Shown here in pieces: positions 1 through 7,997 of a DNA stretch of 64,000 bases (position 1 is its first letter; each line of letters opens with the position of its first letter). Made by a program: the position numbers and the translations under genes. The stretch comes from CAYVTZ01 sp964454685 (GTDB lineage: Bacteria > Bacillota > Clostridia > Christensenellales > Christensenellaceae), in contig CAYVTZ010000006.1 of the NCBI GenBank assembly GCA_964454685.1, positions 45,577 to 109,576 on the forward strand, read 5' to 3'. Under the pieces are notes generated by a model. That model had not been told where the DNA came from, made no database searches, and saw nothing but the letters and a program-made list of their open reading frames with translations.

Positions 1-468
1 CATCACCGCAATCACACACGGCTCACCCTCAATGGTGCACGTGCCCGTTACAATGGCCTCGTTTTCGTTGGTAAACGCACGCTGTGCCTGCAATTTTTTC
101 TCGTATGCGGGAAAATCCAGTGGGTTCTTGCCGATCAGCTTTTCATTGATCTCCTCAAAGGAACCTTCGTCCACCGTGTATAAAATGCGCTGGCGCGCAC
201 TCAAGCGGAAATGATGTCCGCAAGCAGGGCAGCAGCTTAAATTAGACAGCAGATCATCCGAATAGATCACACTGCCACAACTGGAGCACTTTTCCCACAA
301 GCCCTCGTGTACTTCCTCGGTCTGCGCCGCAGGGTTTGCCGGAATCACGGGTAAAATCTGCAATTCCTCCTCAAAGGAAAGCTCCGTGTCCTCGGGAATA
401 TACGCTTGTTGGTTGGTGCGGTAAATCCGCATCGTCACTTCTTTTTTCTTTTTGGAAAACAGTCCCAT
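1..468 (-). CDS. accD: Acetyl-CoA carboxylase carboxyltransferase beta subunit, C-terminus off the window
   Basis: Transfers the carboxyl group from carboxybiotin on AccB to acetyl-CoA to give malonyl-CoA, working with AccA in the cytoplasm. Only the first 156 codons are inside the window and the frame stays open to base 1. The amino-terminal zinc ribbon typical of AccD is visible as Cys61, Cys64, Cys80 and Cys83, followed by the start of the crotonase-like domain. The start at 468 has GGAGGG just upstream. It is the last gene seen in the fab/acc operon; accA would be expected next, beyond the left edge. It is separated from accC by an unusually long spacer of 297 bases. Confidence 0.93.
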   Translation of the reverse strand, partial: MGLFSKKKKEVTMRIYRTNQQAYIPEDTELSFEEELQILPVIPANPAAQTEEVHEGLWEKCSSCGSVIYSDDLLSNLSCCPACGHHFRLSARQRILYTVDEGSFEEINEKLIGKNPLDFPAYEKKLQAQRAFTNENEAIVTGTCTIEGEPCVIAVM

Positions 469-765
469 GTTATCCCTCCATAAAGGTGTTTGAGCACAAT
501 ATGCTCAAAGCAGACAGGGTTGAAAGTGTGCAAGTCTCGTCATTCCACATCTTCAAGCTTTACCTCCCGCCCACACGCAGGCGATGCTTTACAGTTGGAA
601 TCCTTGCAGAGCGCGCTTCACGATGCCCTCGCCACAAAAACGCAAGCATCCGCTTGAATCTTCCTGCGCAAAAGATTTGCCTGAATTCCAAGGCATAACT
701 TTCGCGTCAAGCGGCACGATCGCGGCTGTAACCTTCCTTTAATGATCTTTCGAAGGAAACTGCGC
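469..765. other. Non-coding accC-accD spacer with a hairpin
   Basis: No open frame here looks like a protein. An 8-bp perfect stem (TTTGAGCA at 489-496 with TGCTCAAA at 502-509, 5-base loop) lies about 20 bases upstream of the accD start, close to the ribosome-binding site. It could affect accD translation or protect an mRNA end; that is inference. On the minus strand, just after the accC stop, a stretch near 700-745 loosely resembles the arms of the inverted elements at 3193-3457 and 6657-6928, but the match is too weak to call a copy. Confidence 0.5.
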
Positions 766-2124
766 CTACGCGTTTTCGGGCAGTCTGTCCATGATCCGTG
801 CTACGAGACCCGTATCCAATCTCCCCGCGATCACATCCTCGTGATGCAGCAGATCCAGTTGAAAATCCACATTGGATTCCACACCGTCCACCACCAGCTC
901 CGAAAGCGCCGCGCGCATCTTGGCCATTGCCATGTCGCGGGTGGGCGCATGCACAATCAGCTTGCCGATCATGCTGTCATAGTTGGGCGGAATTTTGTAT
1001 CCCGAATAAATCGCAGTGTCAAACCGCACACCCGGCCCTCCCGGAAAGTGTACCACATTTACCGTGCCAATGGAAGGCATGAAATTGCGGGACGGATCCT
1101 CCGCATTGATGCGGCACTCGATTGCGTAGCCGTTCAAACGAATGTCCTCTTGCGTGTATGGCAGCGGTCTGCCGTTTTCCACCATAATCTGTTCGTATAG
1201 GATATCCATTCCGGTAATCATCTCCGTCACCGGATGCTCTACCTGCACACGCGCATTCAGCTCCATGAAGTAGTAGTTGCCCTTTTCGTCCAGCAAAAAT
1301 TCAATGGTACCGGCGCTGTTGTAGCCGGATGCCTTGGCAGCGCGCACCGCCGCATCACCGATCTCCATACGCTTTTCCATCGAGAGCGCAACGCTGGGCG
1401 CTTCCTCCATCACCTTCTGATTTCTGCGCTGTAAGGAGCACTCGCGTTCAAAAAAATGCACTGCGTTGCCGTGCTTGTCCGCCATAATCTGCACTTCAAT
1501 GTGCCGCGCATCCTCAATGCACTTTTCCATATATAACGTACCGTCGCCAAATGCCGCCACCGCCTCTTTTTGCGCAGCGGAAAAAGCTTCCTCGATCTCG
1601 CTTTCCTTGTTCACTTTGCGGATACCTCTGCCGCCGCCGCCGTTGGATGCCTTGATCATAACGGGGTACCCCACCTTCTTCGCGATCACCTTGGCGTCCT
1701 TCGCGTCCTTGAGCGCATCCAAAGATCCGGGAATCACCGGCACCTGCGCATCCGTCATGATGCGCCGCGCCATCAGCTTATCCCCCATCTTTTCCATTGC
1801 CTCGGCACTGGGTCCAATGAATACGATCTTACTCTTTTGGCACATGCGCACAAACTTCGAGTTCTCGGACAAAAATCCATACCCCGGATGAATCGCATCC
1901 GCGCCGGAGGTCGTCGCCGCCGAAAGGATCGCAAAGGAATTCAAATAGCTGTCCTTGGGCGCGGGCGGACCAATGCAGATCGCCTCGTCGGCAAGCTGCG
2001 CATGCAGCGCCGTTGCATCCGCTGTGGAATAGACCGCCACCGTCTGAATGCCCATTTCTCTGCAAGCGCGAATCACGCGCACGGCAATCTCGCCGCGATT
2101 TGCAATTAAAACCTTTTGAATCAT
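766..2124 (-). CDS. accC: Acetyl-CoA carboxylase, biotin carboxylase subunit
   Basis: Carboxylates the biotin on AccB using ATP and bicarbonate, the first half-reaction of malonyl-CoA synthesis. The protein has 452 residues, normal for AccC. It shows the amino-terminal IANRGEIA motif (residues 7-14), the ATP-grasp glycine loop GGGGRG (162-167) and the catalytic NARVQVEH block. An in-frame ATG exists 63 bases further upstream, but the start at 2124 gives the conserved MIQKVLIANRG beginning and has a GGAG site upstream, so I chose it. It lies 17 bases after fabZ in the operon, and accD follows. Confidence 0.97.
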   Translation of the reverse strand: MIQKVLIANRGEIAVRVIRACREMGIQTVAVYSTADATALHAQLADEAICIGPPAPKDSYLNSFAILSAATTSGADAIHPGYGFLSENSKFVRMCQKSKIVFIGPSAEAMEKMGDKLMARRIMTDAQVPVIPGSLDALKDAKDAKVIAKKVGYPVMIKASNGGGGRGIRKVNKESEIEEAFSAAQKEAVAAFGDGTLYMEKCIEDARHIEVQIMADKHGNAVHFFERECSLQRRNQKVMEEAPSVALSMEKRMEIGDAAVRAAKASGYNSAGTIEFLLDEKGNYYFMELNARVQVEHPVTEMITGMDILYEQIMVENGRPLPYTQEDIRLNGYAIECRINAEDPSRNFMPSIGTVNVVHFPGGPGVRFDTAIYSGYKIPPNYDSMIGKLIVHAPTRDMAMAKMRAALSELVVDGVESNVDFQLDLLHHEDVIAGRLDTGLVARIMDRLPENA

Positions 2125-2141
2125 ATTCTTCTCCGCTTCTC

Positions 2142-2582
2142 TTATTGCTCCTGCTTCACCAGGAAGAACAAAATCTCTCCCTCGCAAACCGTCTTACCCT
2201 CCACACTTGCGCGCACCTTACCTGTGCCGCCCATGGAGGTCAGCTTGAGCATTTCCGTCTCCAAAATCAGGTCGTCGCCGGGTTTGACCATGCCGCGATA
2301 GCGTACCTTGTCAATTCCGCCAAACACCGCCAAGCGGTTTTGGAATTTCTCCATCTGCAAAATCGCCACCGCGCCCGCCTGCGCCAGCGCCTCGGTAATC
2401 AGTACGCCGGGCAGAATGGGATTGCCGGGGAAATGCCCTTGAAAGCAGAACAAATCCTCACGAATGCGCCAAAGCGCCACCGTTTTTTTGCCGACTTCAC
2501 ATTCCAAGATCTCGTCCAAAAACAAGAACGGATCGCGGTGCGGAATGATTTTCTTGATGTCCTCTTGTGTCATCAATGCCAT
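2142..2582 (-). CDS. fabZ: 3-hydroxyacyl-ACP dehydratase FabZ
   Basis: Dehydrates 3-hydroxyacyl-ACP to trans-2-enoyl-ACP in the elongation cycle. The 146-residue single hotdog fold carries the active-site histidine in GHFPGNP (His50) and the paired acidic residue in the ITEALAQ helix (Glu64), both in the standard FabZ spacing. The early PHRDPFLFLDE block (residues 14-24) is also diagnostic. It sits between accB and accC, a placement common in clostridial fab clusters. A FabA-type isomerase role is not excluded by sequence alone, but neighbour and motif pattern fit FabZ. Confidence 0.95.
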   Translation of the reverse strand: MALMTQEDIKKIIPHRDPFLFLDEILECEVGKKTVALWRIREDLFCFQGHFPGNPILPGVLITEALAQAGAVAILQMEKFQNRLAVFGGIDKVRYRGMVKPGDDLILETEMLKLTSMGGTGKVRASVEGKTVCEGEILFFLVKQEQ

Positions 2583-2594
2583 GCGTTTTTACCT

Positions 2595-3083
2595 CTATAC
2601 ATATTTGAAGAGCATCTGACCGTATTCCACGGCGTCCCCTTCGTCACAAGCGATCCACGTGATCTCGCCGTCTTCCGGCATGGTAATCTCGTTCATCAGC
2701 TTCATTGCCTCTACATGGCAGAGCAGTTCACCTTTTTTAAGCTTGTCGCCAATTTTGATGTTTTTGCCATCCGAAAGCTTGTGGAAAATACCCACCAGCG
2801 GTGAAGAAATTTCAATGGCATTGTCCGTTGCCTCCACCGGCGCGTTTGCAGGAGCCACCGCTTCCGCAGGCGCAGCAGCAACCGGCGCAGCCGGAGCGGG
2901 CATTGCCATCGGCGGCGCGTAAGCACCTGCCACCGGCGCGCTCGGAGCGGAAACATAGACGGTTTCCTTGTTTTCCAGGCCACGCTCCAGCTTGAGGCTG
3001 AATTCGCCGTCATTGATCTCCAGTTTGTTCCATTCCGTGCATTCCACGGACTTGAGCAGTTTTAATACCGATTGTAAGTCCAC
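2595..3083 (-). CDS. accB: Acetyl-CoA carboxylase biotin carboxyl carrier protein
   Basis: Carries the biotin that shuttles CO2 between AccC and the AccDA carboxyltransferase. The 162-residue protein has the usual three parts: a short amino-terminal helix region, an Ala/Pro-rich flexible linker (about residues 45-85) and a biotinyl domain with the EAMKLMN motif, Lys128 being the biotinylation site. The start codon is GTG at 3083, chosen because a GGAGGG site lies 6 bases upstream and there is no better ATG. It begins after a 371-base spacer that follows fabF and holds an inverted-repeat element. Confidence 0.95.
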   Translation of the reverse strand: MDLQSVLKLLKSVECTEWNKLEINDGEFSLKLERGLENKETVYVSAPSAPVAGAYAPPMAMPAPAAPVAAAPAEAVAPANAPVEATDNAIEISSPLVGIFHKLSDGKNIKIGDKLKKGELLCHVEAMKLMNEITMPEDGEITWIACDEGDAVEYGQMLFKYV

Positions 3084-3192
3084 GTTAAACCCTCCATATC
3101 AGTCCAATTTTTTATAGCAATTTGTCAAAAGTTCAAATTTTGGGTATCCATCGCATAAGCAAGCAACTTGCAAAAACAGGTCATTGCCTGCG

Positions 3193-3457
3193 TTAAGTTA
3201 AGGCGAGTCCTTTACACCGCCTGAAGCGCGGTCTTTTTGCCCCGTACTATGTTATGCTCATGCCGCATAGCGCATACCATTCGTCAATCATACAAAACAA
3301 AGATAGCCCCTATCCTTATCGCCGCACGAGTTGCGGCTTGCAAATGTACCATTTGCAAGGGAACGAGGTTTAGCCACAGCTAAGCCGAGCGACTTTCACA
3401 CAGCAATGCAAGAAAAGATCCGGCAAGAAACGGCGGGATTCGTCTCTCCCCACCTTA
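3193..3457. repeat. Inverted-repeat element in the fabF-accB spacer
   Basis: This fills most of the 371-base gap between fabF and accB, which has no gene. The right arm (3345-3457, read on the minus strand) begins in the fabF stop codon with TTAAGGTGGGGAGAG. The left arm (3193-3250, plus strand) begins TTAAGGCGAGTC and is an imperfect inverted counterpart. The right arm matches 6659-6764 over about 100 bases at roughly 85 percent by eye. Inside are two short hairpins: GCCGCA/TGCGGC at 3321-3336, and a perfect 10-bp stem with a 3-base loop at 3337-3359. The layout is like a small non-autonomous mobile element or a mRNA-structuring repeat. No transposase is present. Confidence 0.72.
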
Positions 3458-4690
3458 AATCGCTGTGAATAATAAAGTACCGTTATGCCCGCCAAAGCCG
3501 AGCGAATTGCTCATCGCAACAGAAATCTGCGCGCTTCTACCCTGATTGGGCACAATGTCCAGATCGCAATCCGCATCCGCCACCTGATAATTGATGGTGG
3601 GCGGCAAAAAGCTGTCTCGCATCGCCAAAATGCTGAAAATCGCCTCAATGCCACCGGCAGCACCCAAAAGGTGTCCCGTCATCGACTTCGTGGAAGATAC
3701 CGGGGTCTTGTACGCCGCTTCTTCGCCCAACGCCTTTTTGATGGCAAGCGTCTCAGTCTTGTCGTTCAGCTCGGTGGACGTGCCGTGCGCGTTGATATAT
3801 CCCACGTCATCGGGCTGTACGCCCGCTTCTTCCATCGCAAGCCGCATGGCGCGTGCGCACCCGTCGCCTTCCGGATCGGGCGCCGTCATGTGGTATGCGT
3901 CACTCGTCGCACCGTATCCGCTTATTTCCGCGTAAATTTTCGCCCCACGCGCCTTCGCGTGTTCATATTCTTCTAGTACGAGAATCCCCGCACCCTCACC
4001 GATGACAAATCCGTTGCGATCCGCGTCAAACGGGATAGACGCGCGATTGATGTCCTCGGATTTGGAAAGCGCCTGCAATCCCAAAAATCCCGCGATCGAA
4101 AGCATCACAATGGGGGCTTCCGCACCGCCCGCCAGCATTGCGTCCATATACCCATGCTTGATGAGTCGGTATGCGTCGCCAATGGCGTGTGTGCCGGAAG
4201 CGCAAGCCGTCACAATGCTTGTGCTGTATCCCTTCAAGCCATGCTTGAGCGCTAAATTGCCGGAAGCCATATTGGAAATCATCATGGGCACCAGCAAAGG
4301 ATTCACACGCCGCCAACCCTTTTCATTCATCTTGGTGATTTCGGTTTGGCTGGTCTTGAGACCGCCAATGCCGCTGCCGATCAGCGTACCAAAGCGCTCC
4401 ACATTCGGCATCTGATTGCCAAACGCCGCATCCGCCATTGCCATGTCTCCGGCAATCACGCCATATTGGCAGTACTCATCATAGCGACGAATTTCCTTTT
4501 TATCCAAATAGTTGAGCAGATCGAGGTTTTGCAGCTGTCCCGCAAAATGCACCGGCAAATCCTCCGCTGTCGCCTTTGTCAGTGCCGTAATGCCGGAAAC
4601 TCCATTTTTGGTGTTCTCCCACATTTCACTCACACTGTTGCCGTTCGGCGCAAGCGCGCCCATTCCTGTTACAACAACTCTTCTTGCCAT
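3455..4690 (-). CDS. fabF: Beta-ketoacyl-ACP synthase II
   Basis: Condenses malonyl-ACP with the growing acyl-ACP chain. The 411-residue thiolase-fold enzyme has the nucleophile Cys163 in TACASGTH and the two catalytic histidines His302 (NAHGTST) and His340 (TGHLLGAAGG). The start at 4690 gives the canonical MARRVVVTGMG beginning and is preceded by AGGAGGAAAC; the longer in-frame extension upstream is not credible. It is followed by an inverted-repeat element whose first bases overlap its stop codon. Upstream lies a 1.1-kb non-coding spacer with the 113-bp tandem array, so fabF may be expressed differently from fabG. Confidence 0.96.
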   Translation of the reverse strand: MARRVVVTGMGALAPNGNSVSEMWENTKNGVSGITALTKATAEDLPVHFAGQLQNLDLLNYLDKKEIRRYDEYCQYGVIAGDMAMADAAFGNQMPNVERFGTLIGSGIGGLKTSQTEITKMNEKGWRRVNPLLVPMMISNMASGNLALKHGLKGYSTSIVTACASGTHAIGDAYRLIKHGYMDAMLAGGAEAPIVMLSIAGFLGLQALSKSEDINRASIPFDADRNGFVIGEGAGILVLEEYEHAKARGAKIYAEISGYGATSDAYHMTAPDPEGDGCARAMRLAMEEAGVQPDDVGYINAHGTSTELNDKTETLAIKKALGEEAAYKTPVSSTKSMTGHLLGAAGGIEAIFSILAMRDSFLPPTINYQVADADCDLDIVPNQGRSAQISVAMSNSLGFGGHNGTLLFTAI

Positions 4691-4747
4691 GTTTCCTCCT
4701 GTGTCTATTTCTTCCCAATGCATGCATGGAAGGGTGCTTTCCGTTAC

Positions 4748-4850
4748 ACTTCGCTCACGCATACTCGCGCCGCATTGCCAACCAGCCCACCCATGTTATC
4801 CTCTGAAAAGGATGCAGTTTCGACGCAGGTCGCATCAAAACCGCTTTTTC
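4748..4850. repeat. Diverged outlying copy of the 113-bp repeat module
   Basis: Bases 4766-4840 resemble 4920-5000 with many substitutions. The block CGCGCCGCATTG occurs at 4766-4777 and again at 4920-4931, followed in each case by a short Ala/Cys-rich stretch, a small hairpin and a GATGCAGG-like tail. Here the hairpin stem is ATCC/GGAT around TCTGAAAA, while in the array it is CCATCAT/ATGATGG around CACTGAAA. The stem is kept although its bases changed, which hints at selection on RNA or DNA structure. The same leading block (ATGAG, one base, GCGTATTTCA) occurs at 4902-4917 and again at 5765-5779 beyond the array's far end. Confidence 0.55.
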
Positions 4851-4944
4851 ACTTCCCCCGTGCAATGAACCTGCCGGTTCTGTTTTGCCAAAAATCAAGC
4901 AATGAGAGCGTATTTCATTCGCGCCGCATTGGCACCAACCCGCC

Positions 4945-5749
4945 CATGCCACCATCACTGAAAATGATGGATTTTCCATGTAGGTTGCGCCAGCCAGCCA
5001 CTAAGCCTCTTCGCCACTGAACACCTCTGAGCGTGANNNNNNNNNNNNNNNNNNNNNNNNNNNNNNNNNNNNNNNNNNNNNNNNNNNNNNNNNNNNNNNN
5101 NNNNNNNNNNNNNNNNNNNNNNNNNNNNNNNNNNNNTGCCATCATCACTGAAAATGATGGATTTTCGATGCAGGTTGCGCCAGCCAGCCACTAAGCCTCT
5201 TCGCCACTGAACACCTCTGAGCGTGATGCAGTTTGGATGCCGCTCCCCATGCCATCATCACTGAAAATGATGGATTTTCGATGCAGGTTGCGCCAGCCAG
5301 CCACTAAGCCTCTTCGCCACTGAACACCACTAAGTGTGATGCAGTTTGGATGCCGCTCCCCCTGCCATCATCACTGAAAATGATGGATTTTCGATGCAGG
5401 TTGCGCCAGCCAGCCACTAAGCCTCTTCGCCACTGAACACCACTAAGTGTGATGCAGTTTGGATGCCGCTCCCCCTGCCATCATCACTGAAAATGATGGA
5501 TTTTCGATGCAGGTTGCGCCAGCCAGCCACTAAGCCTCTTCGCCACTGAACACCACTAAGTGTGATGCAGTTTGGATGCCGCTCCCCATGCCACCATCAC
5601 TGAAAATGATGGATTTTCCATGTAGGTTACGCCAGCCAGCCACTAAGCCTCTTCGCCACTGAACACCTCCGAGCGTGATGCAGTTTGGATGCCGCTCCCC
5701 CATGCCACCATCACTGAAAATGATGGATTTTCGATGTAGGTTGCGCCAG
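4945..5749. repeat. 113-bp tandem repeat array in the fabG-fabF spacer
   Basis: The anchor TCACTGAAAATGATGG starts at 4955, then 5145, 5258, 5371, 5484, 5597 and 5711, so spacing is exactly 113 bases four times and 114 once. One copy precedes the N gap and six follow it. Central copies are nearly identical, while edge copies differ at shared positions (CTCTGAGCG against ACTAAGTG, and CCATG against CGATG). Each unit holds a 7-bp stem CCATCAT/ATGATGG. Since 113 is not a multiple of three and stops occur, it does not encode a repeat protein. The rest of the 1,148-base spacer (4691-5838) holds no gene. Confidence 0.93.
5037..5136. other. Assembly gap of 100 N inside the tandem array
   Basis: Exactly 100 undetermined bases interrupt the array. 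Anchors flanking the gap are 190 bases apart, which is not a multiple of the 113-base period, so the gap length is almost certainly a placeholder and the true copy number is unknown. Short reads commonly collapse such arrays. Confidence 0.97.
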
Positions 5750-5838
5750 GCAAAACGGTGGGCGATGAGTGCGTATTTCACATACGCCGAATTGTCCGCC
5801 GGTACAGTCAGGTGCAAGATACACGAAAAGACACATTT

Positions 5839-6573
5839 TCAGCAGTACATCCCGCCATTCACAGACAACACCTGCCCCGTCACATACGATGCCGCATCGC
5901 TTGCAAGGTATGCTACGGTGTTGGCGATGTCGTCTACGGTGCCACCGCGCCCCAGCGGAATGCTGGCAAGCACGGCTTCCCGCGCTTTTTCGGGCATTGC
6001 GTCGGTCATGGGGGTTTCTACAAATCCCGGCGCAACCGCGTTTACTGTGATACTGCGCGAACCCACTTCTTTTGCCAGGGACTTGGTAAAACCGATGATC
6101 CCCGCTTTGGAAGCGGCATAATTGGTTTGCCCGCCTTGTCCGGACAGCCCGACCACCGAGGCCATATTGATGATCTTGCCGCTACGCTGCTTCATCATAT
6201 AGGAAATGGCATGGCGGCAGCAGTTGAACACGCTCTTGAGGTTGACGTTGATCACCGCGTCGAAATCATCTTCCTTCATACGCGCCAGCAGTCCGTCGCG
6301 CGTGATGCCTGCGTTATTGACGAGCACATCGATGCTCCCCATCTCCGCCGCAACTTGCTTCATCATGGTTTCCACTTGCGCAAAGTCAGAAACATCCGCT
6401 TTGATGGCGATTGCCTTGACTCCATGCGCAGCGCATGCGTCGACTGCGCCTTGGTAGTCCTCCTCATCAAACAAGTAGTTGATGACGATGTCGTAGCCAT
6501 CCTGCGCCAAACGCAGCGCCACTGCTTTGCCGATCCCGCGCGATGCGCCGGTTACGATTGCTGTTTTTGCCAT
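5839..6573 (-). CDS. fabG: 3-oxoacyl-ACP reductase FabG
   Basis: Reduces 3-oxoacyl-ACP to 3-hydroxyacyl-ACP with NADPH. This 244-residue classical short-chain dehydrogenase has the TGASRGIGK cofactor loop (residues 8-16), NNAG (86-89) and the catalytic Ser139, Tyr152 and Lys156 in the expected spacing. GGGAG lies upstream of the start at 6573. Position between fabD and fabF supports the fatty-acid role over other short-chain dehydrogenases. Long non-coding spacers flank it on both sides: 352 bases towards fabD and 1,148 bases towards fabF. Confidence 0.96.
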   Translation of the reverse strand: MAKTAIVTGASRGIGKAVALRLAQDGYDIVINYLFDEEDYQGAVDACAAHGVKAIAIKADVSDFAQVETMMKQVAAEMGSIDVLVNNAGITRDGLLARMKEDDFDAVINVNLKSVFNCCRHAISYMMKQRSGKIINMASVVGLSGQGGQTNYAASKAGIIGFTKSLAKEVGSRSITVNAVAPGFVETPMTDAMPEKAREAVLASIPLGRGGTVDDIANTVAYLASDAASYVTGQVLSVNGGMYC

Positions 6574-6656
6574 TTGTGTTCTCCCTTATCTTGTGATCCG
6601 ACTATGATCGTCTCGGTTTTTGTTATGATTCTTTCAGCGCCTGCATTGCGGCGCTA

Positions 6657-6928
6657 TAAGGTGAGGAGAGACGAACCCCACCGTTTCTCGCCGGATCTTT
6701 TCCCGCATTGCGGCGTTAAAGTCGCTCGGCTTAGCTACGGCTAAACCTCGTTGCTTTGCCTTGCACTGCGAAAAAATCTCTCGACGAGAAATCTTGAGAC
6801 CTGAAACGCAGAGATTTTTGTTCCAGACAAGGCAGCCTCATTCCGAATAGCCTTCGCTATCCGGAATGAGGGTAACGCAGTATGGGACGAAAAGATCGCG
6901 TTTCAGACGGTGTGTTCGGCTCTGCTCA
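6657..6928. repeat. Inverted-repeat element in the fabD-fabG spacer
   Basis: This fills most of the 352-base gap between fabD and fabG, which holds no gene. One arm (6659-6764, plus strand) begins AAGGTGAGGAGAGACG and matches the reverse complement of 3345-3455. The opposite arm (about 6866-6928, minus strand) begins at the fabD stop with TTAAGGTGAGCAGAG and matches the left arm of the other element near 3193-3250. Both elements are about 270 bases long and begin right at the stop of the upstream gene. Between the arms lies a very stable hairpin, listed separately. An ORF-free repeat of this design could be a mobile element or an mRNA processing signal. Confidence 0.72.
6837..6870. other. Strong hairpin inside the fabD-fabG repeat
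   Basis: A 15-bp stem with one mismatch (CTCATTCCGAATAGC at 6837-6851, partner 6856-6870) closes on the 4-base loop CTTC. No T-run follows on either strand, so it is a poor terminator. Within a co-transcribed operon such a hairpin could stabilise or process the mRNA; that is inference. Confidence 0.7.
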
Positions 6929-7825
6929 CCTTAAACTTTCCGTATCCGAAATACTGCACACGGCAACTTCCTTGTCAATTTTCTTGACAAAGCCCGACAA
7001 TGTACTCCCCGGCCCTACTTCCACAAACCGCGTCACACCGTCCGCAATCATGTTACGTATGCTTTGCTCAAAAAGCACCGGACTTGCCGTTTGCTGCGCC
7101 AGTGTCTGTTGCATCGTCGCTTGCTCATAGGGCAGTGCCGTTTTATTGGCATAAATGGGAAACGCAGGTGATTTCAAATCCATCTCCGCAATTTCCTGCG
7201 CAATGTTTTGCGCCGCCTGCGCCATGTGCGCCGAGTGGAATGCCCCACTCACCGGCAGCTTCATGCACTTGATTTTATTTTCTTTGCAATATGCCGCAAA
7301 TTCTTCCAGCAGCGCCGCTTCCGCAGCAACCACCGTCTGTCCCGGGCAGTTGTAATTGACGGGTAAAATCATACCCTTGCTTTCAAATTCTCGGGTCAGC
7401 GCCAGCACCTCGTCCGATGTCTTGCCCAGCACCGCCGCCATGCCGCCCGCATTTTGCTCCGCCGCCTGCTGCATCCACTGCGCCCGTTTCAGTACCAGCG
7501 AAAACGCCTCCTCAAAGGAAAGCATCCCCGACGCCGCAAGCGCCGCATATTCTCCCAGCGAAAATCCCGCGCCACAGTCCGGCTGAATGTCCTGCGTCAG
7601 CGCCGCATACGCCGCCATATCCACCACGAATACCGCGGGCTGCGTGTTGATGGTCTGGTTCAGTTCGCTCTGTTCGCCGCTAAAGCATAAGTCAAGCAAA
7701 CCGGGACGCATCGCCTCCGCACGGTCAAAAATCTGCTTCGCCGCTGCAATCTTGTCATACAGCGATTTGCCCATCCCAACTTTCTGTGCGCCCTGCCCCG
7801 CAAAAAGCACTGCTGTTTTTGCCAT
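6926..7825 (-). CDS. fabD: Malonyl-CoA:ACP transacylase
   Basis: Moves malonyl groups from CoA to ACP to supply the elongation cycle. The 299-residue protein begins with the typical FAGQGAQ loop (residues 8-14), has the active-site serine in GFSLGE (Ser89) and the catalytic histidine in SGAFHS (His197). The start at 7825 has GGGAGGAAAC upstream; the 47-codon in-frame extension beyond it lacks any family similarity. The stop codon lies inside the first bases of a repeat element. The usual clostridial neighbour fabK, expected between acpP and fabD, is not there: the gap to acpP is only 172 bases. Confidence 0.95.
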   Translation of the reverse strand: MAKTAVLFAGQGAQKVGMGKSLYDKIAAAKQIFDRAEAMRPGLLDLCFSGEQSELNQTINTQPAVFVVDMAAYAALTQDIQPDCGAGFSLGEYAALAASGMLSFEEAFSLVLKRAQWMQQAAEQNAGGMAAVLGKTSDEVLALTREFESKGMILPVNYNCPGQTVVAAEAALLEEFAAYCKENKIKCMKLPVSGAFHSAHMAQAAQNIAQEIAEMDLKSPAFPIYANKTALPYEQATMQQTLAQQTASPVLFEQSIRNMIADGVTRFVEVGPGSTLSGFVKKIDKEVAVCSISDTESLR

Positions 7826-7997
7826 GTTTCCTCCCTGCCAGTCCACAAACCGGAACATGCGTGTTCTGTCTTCGCTCAAGCTTTCGTGTTTTGCCCTGCA
7901 AAAAATACGCTCGCTTGCCGCCCACCTTGGTACACAAAAACCTTCGGCGCAGCCCAGCCGCGCCAAAGTCCTTGCATCTTATGCCATCACGGGCATC

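Noticed and set aside
4945..5749. CRISPR array
   Set aside because: Units are 113 bases of contiguous near-identical sequence with no unique spacers, and there are no cas genes in the window.
5530..5817. Open frames inside the 113-bp array that would encode a repeated protein
   Set aside because: The 113-base period is not divisible by three, so the frame changes in every unit, and stops interrupt it. The sequence is better explained as non-coding repeat.
3193..6928. Composite transposon bounded by the two inverted-repeat elements
   Set aside because: The elements are in opposite orientation, but the enclosed genes are fabF and fabG in their normal order for this operon, and there is no transposase. 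Independent insertions or local duplication explain it better.
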